Positions 21,699 to 30,891 of a stretch of DNA of 64,000 bases are shown piece after piece (the stretch's first letter is position 1; every line of letters starts with the position of its first letter). A program made the position numbers and the translations under genes. The DNA comes from Rhodoluna sp. (lineage in GTDB: Bacteria > Actinomycetota > Actinomycetes > Actinomycetales > Microbacteriaceae), in NCBI RefSeq assembly GCF_024641065.1, contig NZ_JAHEDV010000001.1, forward strand, positions 372,001 to 436,000, written 5' to 3'. The notes under the pieces were generated by a model, which saw nothing but the letters and a program-made list of their open reading frames with translations, was not told the origin of the DNA and did no database searches.

Positions 21699-22424
21699 CT
21701 AAACGTTTTGCCAGTGAGTTGGCAGCGGGTAACTCTGCGGGCTAACCACGCGAACGATTTCATTTAGAACACGCGTAGTCGCCGATTCACCTACCCATAG
21801 GTGTTTGGCACCATCGACACCAATTAGATCAATGTGGCTAATCATGCCGAATCTGTGTTTAGCTTCGGCGGGCTTCAGATAGTCATCATGTTCAGGAATC
21901 AGGGCAACAATCTTCTTGTCACTCCCCTGCCACCTAAGCAACTCGTCATCACTGGTGCGATGCAATGGCGGAGAGAGCAGAATTGCGCCGACGACATCTT
22001 GGTTGACGCCATATTTCAATGCAAGTTCGGTGCCAAATGACCAACCGACTAACCAAAGGTTTGGCAGGCCACGCTCTTTAGCGAACCGAACGGCCGCTTC
22101 AAGGTCAAGTTGTTCGCTGACACCTTCGCCAAAACTGCCCTGGCTCAGGCCCCTAGGCGAAGAAGTTCCTCGGGTGTTGAAGCGGAGAACAGCAATATTG
22201 GCTAGTTCAGGCAGTCGATTAGAAGCCTTGCGCAAAATGTGCGAATCCATGAATCCGCCGTGAGTTGGCAGTGGGTGCAGCGTGATCAGTGTGGCTTCCG
22301 GTTGCCCACCAACCGGCATGGCCAGCTCGCCAACAAGTTCAAGACCATCCTCAGTTCGAAGAACGATTTCTTCACGGATAACCGGCAACTCGACACCTGA
22401 GCGAATTTCGATTAGTTCACTCAA
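21699..22424 (-). CDS. Alpha/beta hydrolase
   Basis: About 241 aa. Alpha/beta-hydrolase fold: TLHPLPTHGG after strand 3 (oxyanion His-Gly context), VLRFNTRGTSSPRG, the nucleophile elbow LVGWSFGTELALKYG (G-W-S-F-G, catalytic Ser), an acid in VALIPEHDDYLKP, and a His in VDGAKHLWVGE. This resembles the YpfH/CocE-like small serine hydrolases acting on esters or peptides; substrate unknown. TTG 22424 is chosen: it overlaps the upstream stop as TTGA and has AGGGG 8 bases before it. ATG 22454 is an alternative with no visible ribosome-binding site and a 34-base overlap. Confidence 0.75.
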   Translation of the reverse strand: MSELIEIRSGVELPVIREEIVLRTEDGLELVGELAMPVGGQPEATLITLHPLPTHGGFMDSHILRKASNRLPELANIAVLRFNTRGTSSPRGLSQGSFGEGVSEQLDLEAAVRFAKERGLPNLWLVGWSFGTELALKYGVNQDVVGAILLSPPLHRTSDDELLRWQGSDKKIVALIPEHDDYLKPAEAKHRFGMISHIDLIGVDGAKHLWVGESATTRVLNEIVRVVSPQSYPLPTHWQNV

Positions 22425-22717
22425 AGTAGCGGCCCCTGAAACGCTGCCCAACATGAATTATGAAAATGTCTGCGGGTGTCGACACCTCGAACTGAATCCC
22501 AGGAAACAAGGTGGCTAAGCCCTTTGGTGATATTCAAATTGCAGTGCGGGCAAACCCAACTTTTACCATCTTCAGCGTTCGCGCCGATGCTGGTTTGAAC
22601 CGTATAAGAGACGCCTCGCTTTAGCTCTTCGCGGCGATAGCCCATCCGTGCATTTGAAAGGTCAAGATCTTCACTCGAACTACGCTTTGTGCCACGTGGT
22701 CGATTCGAGCGGGGCAC
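22421..22717 (-). CDS. Small Cys/His protein, probable zinc binder (unknown function)
   Basis: 98 aa from GTG 22717, which overlaps the upstream stop by one base (TAGTG). The N-terminal half is basic and polar (PRSNRPRGTKR, GYRREELKRG). The C-terminal half has CPHC, followed about 30 residues later by HFHNSCW, a plausible Cys2-His-Cys zinc site. Conserved small proteins of this look occur in actinobacteria, sometimes labelled ATP/GTP-binding without basis. TTG 22726 is an alternative start. It is sandwiched in one minus-strand transcript between the SLT protein and the hydrolase. Confidence 0.7.
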   Translation of the reverse strand: MPRSNRPRGTKRSSSEDLDLSNARMGYRREELKRGVSYTVQTSIGANAEDGKSWVCPHCNLNITKGLSHLVSWDSVRGVDTRRHFHNSCWAAFQGPLL

Positions 22718-23382
22718 TAGTACCAACCGATTTTGTCAGAGTGAGCGAGTGCGCCACAAGGTGAGCCGTAACGACCCTTGATGTACTTGACGCCCCATCG
22801 AACCTGAGTTTCGTGGTTAGTCTGCCAGTCTGGGCCCTCTGAAGCCATCTTGCTTCCCGGCAACGACTGTGGAATGCCGTAAGCGCCCGAAGACTTGTTG
22901 CGAGCATTCACTCGCCAGTTTGATTCGCGTTCCCAAAGCTTTACCAAACATGAGTACTGGTCTTCACCAAAGTTCATCTTTTTAAGCAATTCATAGGCGT
23001 AAGCCTTTGCAGTCCCAGGAAGCGGAATGGATGCTTGCTCAACAAAGAGCGCAGCCGCATCGTCGCCAGTCAAAATGTTGAAGCCACCGCGGGCAAAACT
23101 GATGGTCTGTGTAGTTGAAATTCCGTAGCTTTGATCTTCAGGCTGCTCAGCGATGTCAAATACTTGGATAGTGCTCGCACTTGCCATAGTGCCGGCGTAA
23201 GGATCAACGATGGTTACCAAGGCAAAACCAACCGAGAAAACGAATCCCCAAAATGGCTGGAAGGCATACTTCTTCAAACGCGGAAATTTAGGTCGTTTGA
23301 ACGGGGTCTTTTCGAGAGCCGCGTCGACTTTTTGGCCGACACGGTGCGACAGATTAGGCCTTAGCGCCTCATGTCTGCCCAT
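22717..23382 (-). CDS. Membrane-anchored SLT-type lytic transglycosylase
   Basis: 221 aa. Basic N-terminus (about 1-40), one membrane helix (about 43-60) and an extracytoplasmic linker. A goose-lysozyme/SLT domain follows (about 125-221): LVKLWERESNWRVNARNKSSGAYGIPQSLPG is read here as LWERESNW with the catalytic Glu, then SSGAYGIPQ, then KMASEGPDW, TQVRWGVKYI and a C-terminal GWY. This is the common actinobacterial cell-wall muramidase-like fold that cleaves peptidoglycan glycan strands. Ends 10 bases inside the possible TTG start of the next gene. Confidence 0.85.
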   Translation of the reverse strand: MGRHEALRPNLSHRVGQKVDAALEKTPFKRPKFPRLKKYAFQPFWGFVFSVGFALVTIVDPYAGTMASASTIQVFDIAEQPEDQSYGISTTQTISFARGGFNILTGDDAAALFVEQASIPLPGTAKAYAYELLKKMNFGEDQYSCLVKLWERESNWRVNARNKSSGAYGIPQSLPGSKMASEGPDWQTNHETQVRWGVKYIKGRYGSPCGALAHSDKIGWY

Positions 23383-23444
23383 TTAGAACCTCTCAAATAC
23401 CGGTTTGGTTCGCAAAACTCCAGTTTACCAACGGCAACCGAGTA

Positions 23445-24167
23445 TTACCAGAGACTATTGGCTATCTTGTAGGCCTGACAAGAGGTTGTTGAATTCAGCA
23501 CCTCTCGTATTTTTGCTTTTTCGGCGAGGGTGACCCAGATTCCATACTTCAGTTTTACAGCCACCTGTCGAGCAACGTATTTGCATCGGTAAGAACGTGA
23601 TGGTGGCAGCCAAGATGCTGCGTCGCTGTCACTCTTTTGAGAATTAGTAGGACCGTCAACCGCAAGTAGATTCAATGGATCGTTGTAGAAGGCATTCCTC
23701 TTTGAATAGGAGAATTGCTGTGCACCCTTTTGCCAAGCATCGCTCACTGCCACAACGTGGTCAATCTGAACTTTCCACGATGTTGATGTACCTCGCAGAA
23801 AATTTATCGTGTGGCCGGTATACGGGTCGTTCAGTACCCCACTCGCCACCGTGCACGCAGGTGATGTGCGATAGGTGATGCTGGTCAAATCGCGACGCAG
23901 AATGTAGTTACGCAGGTCGCATCCATCACGCTCACCCCAGCCATCGCTAAATAAGCTGCGGTCATAGCCCGTTTTAGGTGCTCGACCTTTGACGTCCAAA
24001 CAATTCAGCAATTTCAGAGCCACGGATGTTGTTGCCCGGTGAGTTGCCGAAGGGCAATAGCTAGGTTTGGTTACTGCTTCAGCAGAGCCAACCGGGGCAA
24101 TTTGAAATCCACAGACAATCGCGATGGTGGTCGCAATTGAGATGACAGATTTAAAGTTGTTTCTCAA
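23445..24167 (-). CDS. Secreted HNH-type nuclease (DUF1524/GmrSD C-terminal-like)
   Basis: 240 aa from TTG 24167. Signal peptide: basic MRNNFK, hydrophobic SVISIATTIAIVCGF, cleavage probably after GSAEA. The mature part has a HNH/His-Me finger: QIDHVVAVSDAW (D-H-V-V), then NDPLNLLAVDGPTNSQKSD (N...N...K.D), plus Cys pairs (CDLRNY, CKYVARQ) typical of extracellular actinobacterial DUF1524 proteins. Probable role: extracellular DNA degradation. The frame extends to ATG 24227, but that would put 77 bases inside the upstream gene; GAGG is 9 bases before TTG 24167 and a clean signal peptide starts there. Confidence 0.75.
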   Translation of the reverse strand: MRNNFKSVISIATTIAIVCGFQIAPVGSAEAVTKPSYCPSATHRATTSVALKLLNCLDVKGRAPKTGYDRSLFSDGWGERDGCDLRNYILRRDLTSITYRTSPACTVASGVLNDPYTGHTINFLRGTSTSWKVQIDHVVAVSDAWQKGAQQFSYSKRNAFYNDPLNLLAVDGPTNSQKSDSDAASWLPPSRSYRCKYVARQVAVKLKYGIWVTLAEKAKIREVLNSTTSCQAYKIANSLW

Positions 24168-24702
24168 TCTGAAGAACCTCAACGATTCGATCAATGAATG
24201 CGTCAACCTGAGCTTCAACATAGCCACCCCTCTTGGCTTTAAAGATAAAGCGGCGCACTGACAGCAAATCCAATGGCGTATCTGAATCTAAGTGTCTAGC
24301 CAACGACTCACACAGGGCATCTACCTGCTTGCGGTCATAGCCGCGCAACAGATAACCGGTGGAAGAAAATTTACGACGCTTTGGGCGTTCGACGCGGCCA
24401 CGAAGAATTTCTTGAATTCGCGAAAGGCGATCCTGCACGGCGTATTGACCCTTGGTTTCAAGTTGGTGAGCAATTTCACGCTGCGCAAAGGTGTCTTCGA
24501 GTCGATCCATGGCTGAATCAACCGCACCAATCAGGTAACCGCCGTGCACCAGGTCAAACTCGGTATTACGTACCTGGTCTGAAGTCACTAACTCGGCAGC
24601 CGGGTTCGCAAATTGGTCTCGTGCCTTCGCGATAAAGTCATCAACCTGCTCTGGAACGTATCCGGGTTGCTTTGGCTCTGCCTTTGGAAAAGAAAAACTC
24701 AC
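24151..24702 (-). CDS. Small DivIVA-domain protein with four GY-VD repeats
   Basis: 183 aa, GTG start at 24702. Four short repeats of the DivIVA/DivI1A-like motif are visible: PGYVPEQVDDFI, GGYLIGAVDSAM, RGYDRKQVDALC and GGYVEAQVDAFI, in two pairs separated by a basic linker (RGRVERPKRRKF). Each motif is followed by a short helix. Unlike the other two DivIVA-like proteins here, it lacks a long coiled coil. It lies 15 bases after cdsA on the same strand and overlaps the HNH protein start by 17 bases. Probable membrane/pole association by analogy; function unknown. Confidence 0.75.
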   Translation of the reverse strand: MSFSFPKAEPKQPGYVPEQVDDFIAKARDQFANPAAELVTSDQVRNTEFDLVHGGYLIGAVDSAMDRLEDTFAQREIAHQLETKGQYAVQDRLSRIQEILRGRVERPKRRKFSSTGYLLRGYDRKQVDALCESLARHLDSDTPLDLLSVRRFIFKAKRGGYVEAQVDAFIDRIVEVLQIEKQL

Positions 24703-24717
24703 GTCTGCGCTGCCGAT

Positions 24718-25578
24718 CTAGAAGGTGGTGATGAATTGCATGAACAAATAGGTGATGAGTGCTGACGGAAGAATCGAATCCATTCGATCCATAACGCCAC
24801 CGTGCCCAGGCAAAATCGAACTCATATCTTTGACGCCCAAGTCACGCTTGATTAGTGACTCGGCAAGGTCACCAAAGACTGCCGAGAGCAGAAGTAGCGC
24901 GGCGAGAACCAACCCAGCCCACCAGTCAAAATCGAAGAAAATGGTGGTCAAAACCACGGATGAAATGATGCCCGCGGTGATTGAAGCAACCAGACCCTCC
25001 CAGGTCTTCTTAGGGCTAACTCCCGGTGCCAACTTGTGTTTACCAAGCTTGCGTCCAACCAGGTATCCCATGGTGTCGATCATCGAAACAGTCACAACAA
25101 AGGTAATTACCCAGGCTGCACCATTTGGTTCACGAAGCAGCAAAATTGTGAAACTGGTCATTAGAGGCAAGTAAATGACCACGAATGCTGACGCGGCAAA
25201 ATCACGAACCGTGTGCCTAAAGGCCTGAATTGGCGCCTCTCGGCGCTCCCAGAGCAGGTGCACAAGGCGCCAAATAATCAACGCCGCAACGATTGCCAGG
25301 GCAACGAGCCACTGCATTTGGGCACCGCCATAAAAAGCTGCCGGCATGATCAAAACCGAGCCGACCACAGATGGCACGCGAGGAACGTACCAACCCTTCA
25401 AGCGAAGTGCAGTCGAAAGCTCCCATGCTCCGGCTCCAGCAGCTGCGGCAGCAAGAATCATGAAGCCCTCTTTGTAGATGAGCACGGATGCCAGGAAAAC
25501 GGCACCCAATAGCAAACCGACCGCAACAGATTTTGACAGGCTGCGACCGCCTGGAGCTGGCTGTTGGGTGGTTGACAA
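24718..25578 (-). CDS. cdsA: Phosphatidate cytidylyltransferase (CdsA)
   Basis: Makes CDP-diacylglycerol from phosphatidic acid and CTP, the branch point of phospholipid synthesis. 286 aa, about eight membrane helices. The family signature near the C-terminus is seen in pieces: SVFGDLAESLIKRDLGVKDM (read here as LSAVFGDLAESLIKR, then GVKDMSSILPGHGG, then MDRMDS). Start TTG 25578, two bases after the frr stop. Standard order pyrH-frr-cdsA. Confidence 0.95.
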   Translation of the reverse strand: MSTTQQPAPGGRSLSKSVAVGLLLGAVFLASVLIYKEGFMILAAAAAGAGAWELSTALRLKGWYVPRVPSVVGSVLIMPAAFYGGAQMQWLVALAIVAALIIWRLVHLLWERREAPIQAFRHTVRDFAASAFVVIYLPLMTSFTILLLREPNGAAWVITFVVTVSMIDTMGYLVGRKLGKHKLAPGVSPKKTWEGLVASITAGIISSVVLTTIFFDFDWWAGLVLAALLLLSAVFGDLAESLIKRDLGVKDMSSILPGHGGVMDRMDSILPSALITYLFMQFITTF

Positions 25579-25579
25579 A

Positions 25580-26140
25580 TTAAACCTCGAGAAGTTCTGC
25601 TTCTTTACGCTTTAGAGCGTCGTCGATCGCATCAACGTGGGTTTTGGTTAGAGCATCAAGTTCTTTTTCGGCGCGAGCAATGTCGTCTTCGCCAGCCAAG
25701 CCGTCTTTCTTGAGAGCAGCCAAGTCATCGTTACCCTTGCGGCGAATGTTGCGAACCGATACGCGGGCATCTTCGGCCTTGTTCTTGACAATCTTCACGT
25801 AGTCGCGGCGGCGCTCTTCGGTTAGGTCAGGAAGGGTCACGCGAATCAAGTTTCCATCGTTCTGAGGGTTCGCATCCAAGTTTGGCATTTCGCGAATAGC
25901 GCGCTCGATGCCCTGCAGAGCACCCTTGTCATAAGGAGTGATGACGATGGTACGGGCTTCAGGATTAGCTAGCTGACCCAGCTGACCAAGTGGAGTTGGA
26001 GTGCCGTAGTAGTCGACCATGACCTTCTGGAATAGCTGAGGGTTGGCGCGACCAGTGCGAACATTCGCAAAGTCTTCTTTGGCTGAGTCGACAGCCTTGC
26101 CCATCTTGTCGGTAGTTGTTGCCAAGATTTCTGAAATCAT
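25580..26140 (-). CDS. frr: Ribosome recycling factor
   Basis: Splits post-termination ribosomes together with EF-G. 186 aa, exact family length. Seen: [20 protein letters not shown] with the conserved [34 protein letters not shown], and a Lys/Glu/Asp-rich three-helix bundle tail. ATG 26140 with AGGAG upstream. Followed by cdsA. Confidence 0.97.
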   Translation of the reverse strand: MISEILATTTDKMGKAVDSAKEDFANVRTGRANPQLFQKVMVDYYGTPTPLGQLGQLANPEARTIVITPYDKGALQGIERAIREMPNLDANPQNDGNLIRVTLPDLTEERRRDYVKIVKNKAEDARVSVRNIRRKGNDDLAALKKDGLAGEDDIARAEKELDALTKTHVDAIDDALKRKEAELLEV

Positions 26141-26177
26141 TTTGTTCTCCTGTTGATCTAAGTTTTAGCGTCGCTGC

Positions 26178-26888
26178 TTAGGCAGAAACGAAAGTTCCAA
26201 TTTTTTTACCAAGGATGGCGTCGGTCACATTGCCCTGAGGCTGCATACCGAAAACTCGCATTGGCATGTTGTTGTCCATGCAGAGGCTGAACGCAGTTGC
26301 GTCAACAACCTTTAGGCCCTGAACCAAGGCATCCTGGTATGAAATTTCGTCTAGCTTGACCGCGTTCGAATCTTTACGAGGGTCAGCCGAGTACACGCCA
26401 TCAACACCGTTCTTCGCGACCAGCACTTCGTCGGCCTTAATCTCAAGGGCGCGCTGGGCTGCAACAGTGTCGGTTGAGAAGTAAGGCAAACCTGCGCCAG
26501 CGCCGAAAATGACGACGCGACCCTTCTCGAGGTGGCGAATTGCACGAAGCGGAAGGTAAGCCTCAGTAACCTGGGCCATAGAAATGGCAGACTGAACGCG
26601 GGTGTCAACGCCGGCCTGTTCCAAAAAGTCTTGCAGGGCAAGTGCATTCATTACAGTGCCCAGCATGCCCATGTAGTCAGCACGCGAGCGCTCCATGCCT
26701 CGCTGGGAAAGTTCTGCACCTCTAAAGAAATTGCCACCACCGACCACGATAGCTACCTCGGCGTGCTTGGCACCTTCGGCAATTTCGCGCGCCATTTCGG
26801 CAACGATGTCAGGGTTGACACCAAGAGTGCCACCACCGAAGGCTTCACCCGAAAGCTTTAGCAATACACGGCGCTTTTTCTCTGACAC
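26178..26888 (-). CDS. pyrH: Uridylate kinase (UMP kinase)
   Basis: Phosphorylates UMP to UDP with ATP; hexameric amino-acid-kinase fold. About 236 aa. Seen: [13 protein letters not shown] at the N-terminus, [33 protein letters not shown], the uridine-site [13 protein letters not shown], and [13 protein letters not shown] start at GTG 26888 because AGGAGG lies 4 bases before it and family members begin a few residues before the LLKLSGE strand; ATG 26909 is the longer alternative. Confidence 0.95.
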   Translation of the reverse strand: MSEKKRRVLLKLSGEAFGGGTLGVNPDIVAEMAREIAEGAKHAEVAIVVGGGNFFRGAELSQRGMERSRADYMGMLGTVMNALALQDFLEQAGVDTRVQSAISMAQVTEAYLPLRAIRHLEKGRVVIFGAGAGLPYFSTDTVAAQRALEIKADEVLVAKNGVDGVYSADPRKDSNAVKLDEISYQDALVQGLKVVDATAFSLCMDNNMPMRVFGMQPQGNVTDAILGKKIGTFVSA

Positions 26889-26935
26889 GAGACCTCCTGT
26901 TAACGGCATTTTCCAAACACTATTCTAATCTGAGC

Positions 26936-26980
26936 AACAAAAGAGGCCCGGTCGAAAATGACCGAGCCTCTGTTGTTTTT
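26936..26980 (-). terminator. Terminator after rpsB-tsf
   Basis: An 18-bp imperfect inverted repeat (AACAAAAGAGGCCCGGTC / GACCGAGCCTCTGTTGTT, one mismatch and one wobble) with a 6-base loop, lying 9 bases past the tsf stop and before pyrH. Read on the minus strand it ends in a T-rich run. Confidence 0.8.
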
Positions 26981-26988
26981 AGCTTTTG

Positions 26989-27816
26989 TTATGCACCAAC
27001 GCGGAAGCGAAGGAATGCAGAAACAGTAACGCCTGCGTTGTCTAGAACCTTAGCAACAGTCTGCTTGGTGTCCTTTGCGAAGTCCTGCTCAAGAAGAACG
27101 TTCTCTTTGAAGAAGCCAGTTACGCGGCCTTCAACGATCTTGGTGAGTGCAGCCTCTGGCTTGCCCTCGTTGCGAGCGGTTTCTTCAGCGATGCGACGCT
27201 CGGTTGCAACAACTTCTGCGTCTACATCTTCGCGGCTTAGAACGCTTGGTGAGAATGCTGCGATGTGCACTGCAACGTCGTGAGCGGTCTCTGCGTCTGA
27301 ACCTGAGTAAGCAACCAAGACACCAACCTGAGGAGGTAGGTCTTTGCTGGTGCGGTGTAGGTAAGCGTCAACAGCAGCATCCTTGATAGAAGCAACCTTG
27401 CGTAGCTCAACCTTCTCGCCCATGATTGCGGCTTCGTCGTTGATGGCGTCTTGAACTGACTTGCCGCCTAGGTCTGCAGCAAGTGCAGCCTCTAGGTCGG
27501 TTGCGCCAGCAGCAGCAATAGCGTCTGCGACTGAGTCTGCAAGTGCAACAAACTTTGGAGCCTTAGCTACGAAGTCGGTCTCACAAGCTAGTTCGATTAG
27601 GTAACCGGTGCCGTCAACAACACGAGCGACGATAAGACCGTTGCTGGTGGTGCGTCCTTCACGCTTGGTAACGCCCTTTAGGCCCTTTAGACGAAGGAAC
27701 TCAAGAGCTTTGTCGACATTGCCGTCAGCCTCGTCAAGAGCGCCCTTGCAGTCCATCATGCCTGCGCCACTGCGGTCGCGCAGGGCCTTTACATCTGCGG
27801 CGGTGTAGTTAGCCAT
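26989..27816 (-). CDS. tsf: Elongation factor Ts
   Basis: Nucleotide-exchange factor for EF-Tu. 275 aa. Seen: the N-terminal UBA-like domain [22 protein letters not shown], the EF-Tu-contact motif ACETDFVAK near residue 80, the core [16 protein letters not shown], and [18 protein letters not shown]. Directly follows rpsB, two bases apart. Confidence 0.97.
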   Translation of the reverse strand: MANYTAADVKALRDRSGAGMMDCKGALDEADGNVDKALEFLRLKGLKGVTKREGRTTSNGLIVARVVDGTGYLIELACETDFVAKAPKFVALADSVADAIAAAGATDLEAALAADLGGKSVQDAINDEAAIMGEKVELRKVASIKDAAVDAYLHRTSKDLPPQVGVLVAYSGSDAETAHDVAVHIAAFSPSVLSREDVDAEVVATERRIAEETARNEGKPEAALTKIVEGRVTGFFKENVLLEQDFAKDTKQTVAKVLDNAGVTVSAFLRFRVGA

Positions 27817-27818
27817 GT

Positions 27819-28637
27819 TTACTTTGCTTCCTCTACTGCAACAGCTTCTGCAGCTGGTGCCTCTACGGTCTCAGCAGCGGCGTTGCCCTGCTCAAGAAGT
27901 TCGCGCTCCCACTCAGCTAGTGGCTCAGCTGCAGCCTCTGGCTTTGAGTGACGGGCGATTAGACCCTCAGCAACTGCATCTGCGATAACGCGGGTTAGCA
28001 GCTGAACTGAACGAATTGCATCGTCGTTTCCTGGAATACCGATGGTGACCTCATCTGGGTCACAGTTGGTGTCCAAGATACCGATTACAGGAATACCAAG
28101 CTTCTTTGCCTCGGTGATAGCTAGGTGCTCCTTGTTGGTGTCAACAACCCAGATCGCAGACGGAGTCTTGGTGATGTTGCGGATACCGCCCAAGGCCTTC
28201 TCTAGCTTGTCCTTTTCGCGACGAAGAATAAGAAGTTCCTTCTTGGTAAGACCGGTCTTGGTCTTGCCTGAGAAGTCCATGACCTCAAGTTCCTTAAGGC
28301 GTGAAAGACGCTTCTGGATGGTCTGGAAGTTGGTCAAAAGACCACCCAACCAGCGCTGGTTGATGTATGGCTGGCCAACACGAAGTGCCTGCTCGGCGAT
28401 TGCCTCTTGAGCCTGCTTCTTGGTACCAACGAAAAGAATGCTGCCACCGTGAGCAACGGTCTCTTTAACGAAGTCATATGCCTTGTCAATGAAAGCAAGT
28501 GACTGCTGAAGGTCAATGATGTAGATGCCTGAACGGTCGGTCAGAATGAAACGACGCATCTTCGGGTTCCAACGACGGGTCTGGTGCCCGAAGTGCACGC
28601 CGCTGTCGAGCAGCTGGCGGATTGTTACTACTGCCAT
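27819..28637 (-). CDS. rpsB: 30S ribosomal protein S2
   Basis: 272 aa. Family motifs: [19 protein letters not shown], the [13 protein letters not shown] helix, [24 protein letters not shown], and [16 protein letters not shown]. The last about 30 residues form an Ala/Glu/Val tail ([17 protein letters not shown]), longer than in E. coli S2 and very like the tail of S16 in this window. ATG 28637 has AGGAG upstream. First gene of rpsB-tsf. Confidence 0.97.
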   Translation of the reverse strand: MAVVTIRQLLDSGVHFGHQTRRWNPKMRRFILTDRSGIYIIDLQQSLAFIDKAYDFVKETVAHGGSILFVGTKKQAQEAIAEQALRVGQPYINQRWLGGLLTNFQTIQKRLSRLKELEVMDFSGKTKTGLTKKELLILRREKDKLEKALGGIRNITKTPSAIWVVDTNKEHLAITEAKKLGIPVIGILDTNCDPDEVTIGIPGNDDAIRSVQLLTRVIADAVAEGLIARHSKPEAAAEPLAEWERELLEQGNAAAETVEAPAAEAVAVEEAK

Positions 28638-28918
28638 GAGCAGTCTCCTTTTTTAAGGCGCGATGAAGCGCCACTCAGTTTGTGTTTCGAGCGGTTGCTC
28701 GAGACGCCTGGTGCCGGATCTGTTTCGCCGAATTGCTTCGGACCGAGTGAAACATGAATCTGATTCGACACGCGAAGTCGGCATGCTTTTTGAAGGTCAA
28801 CTTGAAAGTGGATTTCGCGAAGATTGCCGCTTCTATAACTCTAGCAGCGACTCAACTGGGTTATCCACCGATTTCTCAATGTTTATAAGGATTTTCTGGA
28901 TTTTGAGAGTCTAGGAAT
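28638..28918. other. Divergent intergenic region: rpsB leader and M23 promoter region
   Basis: 281 bases with no convincing gene. On the rpsB side there are two hairpins: GGCGC-GATGAA-GCGCC (28657-28672) and TCGAGC-GGTT-GCTCGA (28687-28702, extendable to 9 bp). These are candidates for a structured rpsB leader, the usual place for S2 autoregulation, though I do not recognise a described motif. An AT-rich stretch near 28848-28855 and around 28880-28900 may hold divergent promoters. I could not define clean -35/-10 pairs. Confidence 0.4.
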
Positions 28919-29461
28919 ATGACCAAGAACATTCTCTGGAAGGCAACGGCACTGGCAATTTTGACGGTGGCGATCGGTGCAAACTTCAATTTCGACATAG
29001 CCTCGGCAGAAGATCAAAAACAGAGGAAAGATGATCAAATTTGGATCATGCCGCTAGAACTACCAACCAGATTGATTAACCCCTATCGACAACCGAGCAG
29101 CGACTACTCAGCAGGTCATAGAGGTGTTGATTTAGTTGCAAAAGTTGGAGAAACCGTTCTGGCTCCGGCGGATGGTCGAATTTGGTTCGCTGGCAAGGTG
29201 GTGAATCGCCAAGTGCTCTCAATCTTGCACGCCAATGGTTATCTAACCGAGTATGAACCAGTTTGCAGTGAATTTTCCGCTGGTCAAGCTGTCAGAACCG
29301 GTGATTTAATCGGCGTTGTTTGCGAGGCAGACGCAAACTACCGGGCTCATTGTTTATCCGAGAGTTGCATGCACTTCTCACTGCGATACTCAGGTGACTA
29401 CCTGTCACCACTTGCACTGATCGGTGGTTTGAATCCGAGCCGATTACTGCCGATGATTTAG
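28919..29461 (+). CDS. Secreted M23-family peptidase (LytM domain)
   Basis: 180 aa. Signal peptide in the first about 31 residues, cleavage probably after IASA. LytM/Peptidase_M23 domain: zinc site H-x-x-x-D in AGHRGVDLVAK, the VLAPADGRIWFAGKV hairpin, and the C-terminal zinc-site region CLSESCMHFSLRYSGDYLSPLAL. The canonical H-x-H is C-x-H here (SCMHF), a form I recall from other actinobacterial homologues. Proposed role: peptidoglycan endopeptidase or regulator. Converges on xerC, overlapping its stop by 4 bases. Confidence 0.85.
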   Translation: MTKNILWKATALAILTVAIGANFNFDIASAEDQKQRKDDQIWIMPLELPTRLINPYRQPSSDYSAGHRGVDLVAKVGETVLAPADGRIWFAGKVVNRQVLSILHANGYLTEYEPVCSEFSAGQAVRTGDLIGVVCEADANYRAHCLSESCMHFSLRYSGDYLSPLALIGGLNPSRLLPMI

Positions 29462-30366
29462 GCACGAGGATGGGCGTTTTTATAGCCATCCTTGAGCCTT
29501 TCAATCGACACATGCGTATAAATCTGCGTTGTACCCAAGCTCGCATGGCCCAGAAGTTCTTGCACAGATCTAAGATCGGCTCCCCCATCAAGCAGGTGAG
29601 TTGCTGCGCTGTGACGAAGTGAGTGAGGGCCGGTTGCTCCAGTTGGTGTTGACTCAAGGCAAGCTGCAACCAGTCCATAAACCTGACGAACTCCAACACG
29701 TTTGCCTCGAGAATTCAACAGAAGCGCGCTGTGGCTTTGCTCTGATTCAAGTTGTGGTCTACCTTTGCGAATCCAGCTATCTAAGGCTTCGGCTGCCGGC
29801 TTGCCAAAAGGAACCATGCGCACCTTTGAGCCTTTTCCTAAAACCCGAAGCAGCGAGCGCCCATAATCAATGTCTTCGAGATTTAACCCGACCAGCTCGC
29901 TAACACGTGCTCCGGTTGCGTACAAGAGTTCAAAAATCAGCAAGTCTCGTATTCCCTGAGGATTATCAGAGGTCGCTTTCAATTCGAGACTCTCGAATAC
30001 TTGAGCGAGGCTTTCGCGAGAAACCACTGTTGGCAAGGCCTTGTTTTGCTTGGGTGTTCGAAGCCTGAGTCCAGGGTCAACCTCAAGCACCTGACTCTTG
30101 TGCAACCAAGCTGTAAAGGATCGAAATGCAGCACTCTTGCGAGCCAGGGTTGATTTTGCCAGGCCTGTTTCGCTCAAAGCCCAAAGGTAATCTCGCAAAA
30201 GGTCGATTGAAATTTCCGCAGGATTTTGAATCCCGCGGGATTGAGCAAAAACCAACAATTCCGATATGTCTGATCGGTAAGCCTTTAACGTGTTCGGTGA
30301 AAATCCTCGGGCGCCCGAAAGCTGCTGCTCATATTGAGCGAGCGTTTCGGCGAAAAGTAAGTTCAC
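29458..30366 (-). CDS. xerC: Tyrosine recombinase XerC
   Basis: Resolves chromosome dimers at dif with FtsK and a partner recombinase. 302 aa. N-terminal SAM-like core-binding domain (GARGFSPNTLKAYRSDI), then the catalytic domain with Arg I in ATGARVSELVGLNLEDID, Lys in GKGSKVRMVP, the H-x-x-R box HSLRHSAATHLLDGG, LLGHASLGTTQIYTH, and the nucleophilic Tyr in that last segment. GTG start at 30366. It lies 3 bases after the dprA 3' fragment and would normally be co-transcribed from comM-dprA; the element insertion removes it from that upstream promoter. Confidence 0.95.
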   Translation of the reverse strand: MNLLFAETLAQYEQQLSGARGFSPNTLKAYRSDISELLVFAQSRGIQNPAEISIDLLRDYLWALSETGLAKSTLARKSAAFRSFTAWLHKSQVLEVDPGLRLRTPKQNKALPTVVSRESLAQVFESLELKATSDNPQGIRDLLIFELLYATGARVSELVGLNLEDIDYGRSLLRVLGKGSKVRMVPFGKPAAEALDSWIRKGRPQLESEQSHSALLLNSRGKRVGVRQVYGLVAACLESTPTGATGPHSLRHSAATHLLDGGADLRSVQELLGHASLGTTQIYTHVSIERLKDGYKNAHPRA

Positions 30367-30369
30367 GTT

Positions 30370-30868
30370 TCAAACAATAGTTTGGCTTCGAGCCCAACCC
30401 GAGCCTCGGCGCACTATGAATCCTTCGAGTTCAAGTGAGCTAAGTGCAATGTGCGCCTCTGAGCGGGTTAATCCCGCTGTGGTGGCGATTTCATTCGATT
30501 CGGGGGCACCGAAACCTATTGCGTCATAAGCTCTGGTTTCAAGAGCACCGAGTTCACGCACCTGCATTCCTATTTCATCTTGGGCTTGACCTGAAATATC
30601 AGTTGAGCCTTCATGACCAAAGAGTCTGCTTTCATTGCTTGCGAAGTATGTTCTGAGGTCTTCTACTCGAATTACCGGTTGGGCAAGTCCATCCCTAATC
30701 AATTGATTGCAACCCACCGACATGGCAGAGGTGATCTGCCCCGGAACTGCAATAACTGTTCGCTCCAGCGCCAGCGCATGCCTTGCCGTGCTCAACGCAC
30801 CTGATCTCCAGTTTGCCTCTACTACTAGAGTGACCGGGCTAAGGGCTGCAATCAGCCGATTTCGCTGC
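30370..30868 (-). pseudogene. dprA: dprA 3' fragment (C-terminal part of DNA-processing protein A)
   Basis: Encodes the end of the Rossmann domain, starting at RNRLIAALSPVTLVVEA, then GALSTARHALAL, AVPGQITSAMSVGCNQLI, and a C-terminal winged-helix domain (ALETRAYDAIGF...NEIATTAGLTRSEA). The N-terminal remainder lies 13.8 kb away (44,643-45,435). The frame continues a few codons into the element to a TTG at 30,876, so a short product could in principle be made, but it lacks most of the nucleotide-binding fold. Joining both halves at GCTGC gives 1,287 bases, exactly 429 codons with stop. Confidence 0.93.
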
Positions 30869-30891
30869 CAGAACAATGAGTAGTATTAGTT
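30864..30891. other. Left attachment junction
   Basis: Host dprA (CGATTTC on the left) joins the element through GCTGC. The element-side arm 30869-30891 is the right half of the reconstructed attP and ends one base before the integrase ATG at 30892. This arm is the reverse complement of the right-junction arm at 18 of 23 positions. Confidence 0.85.
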
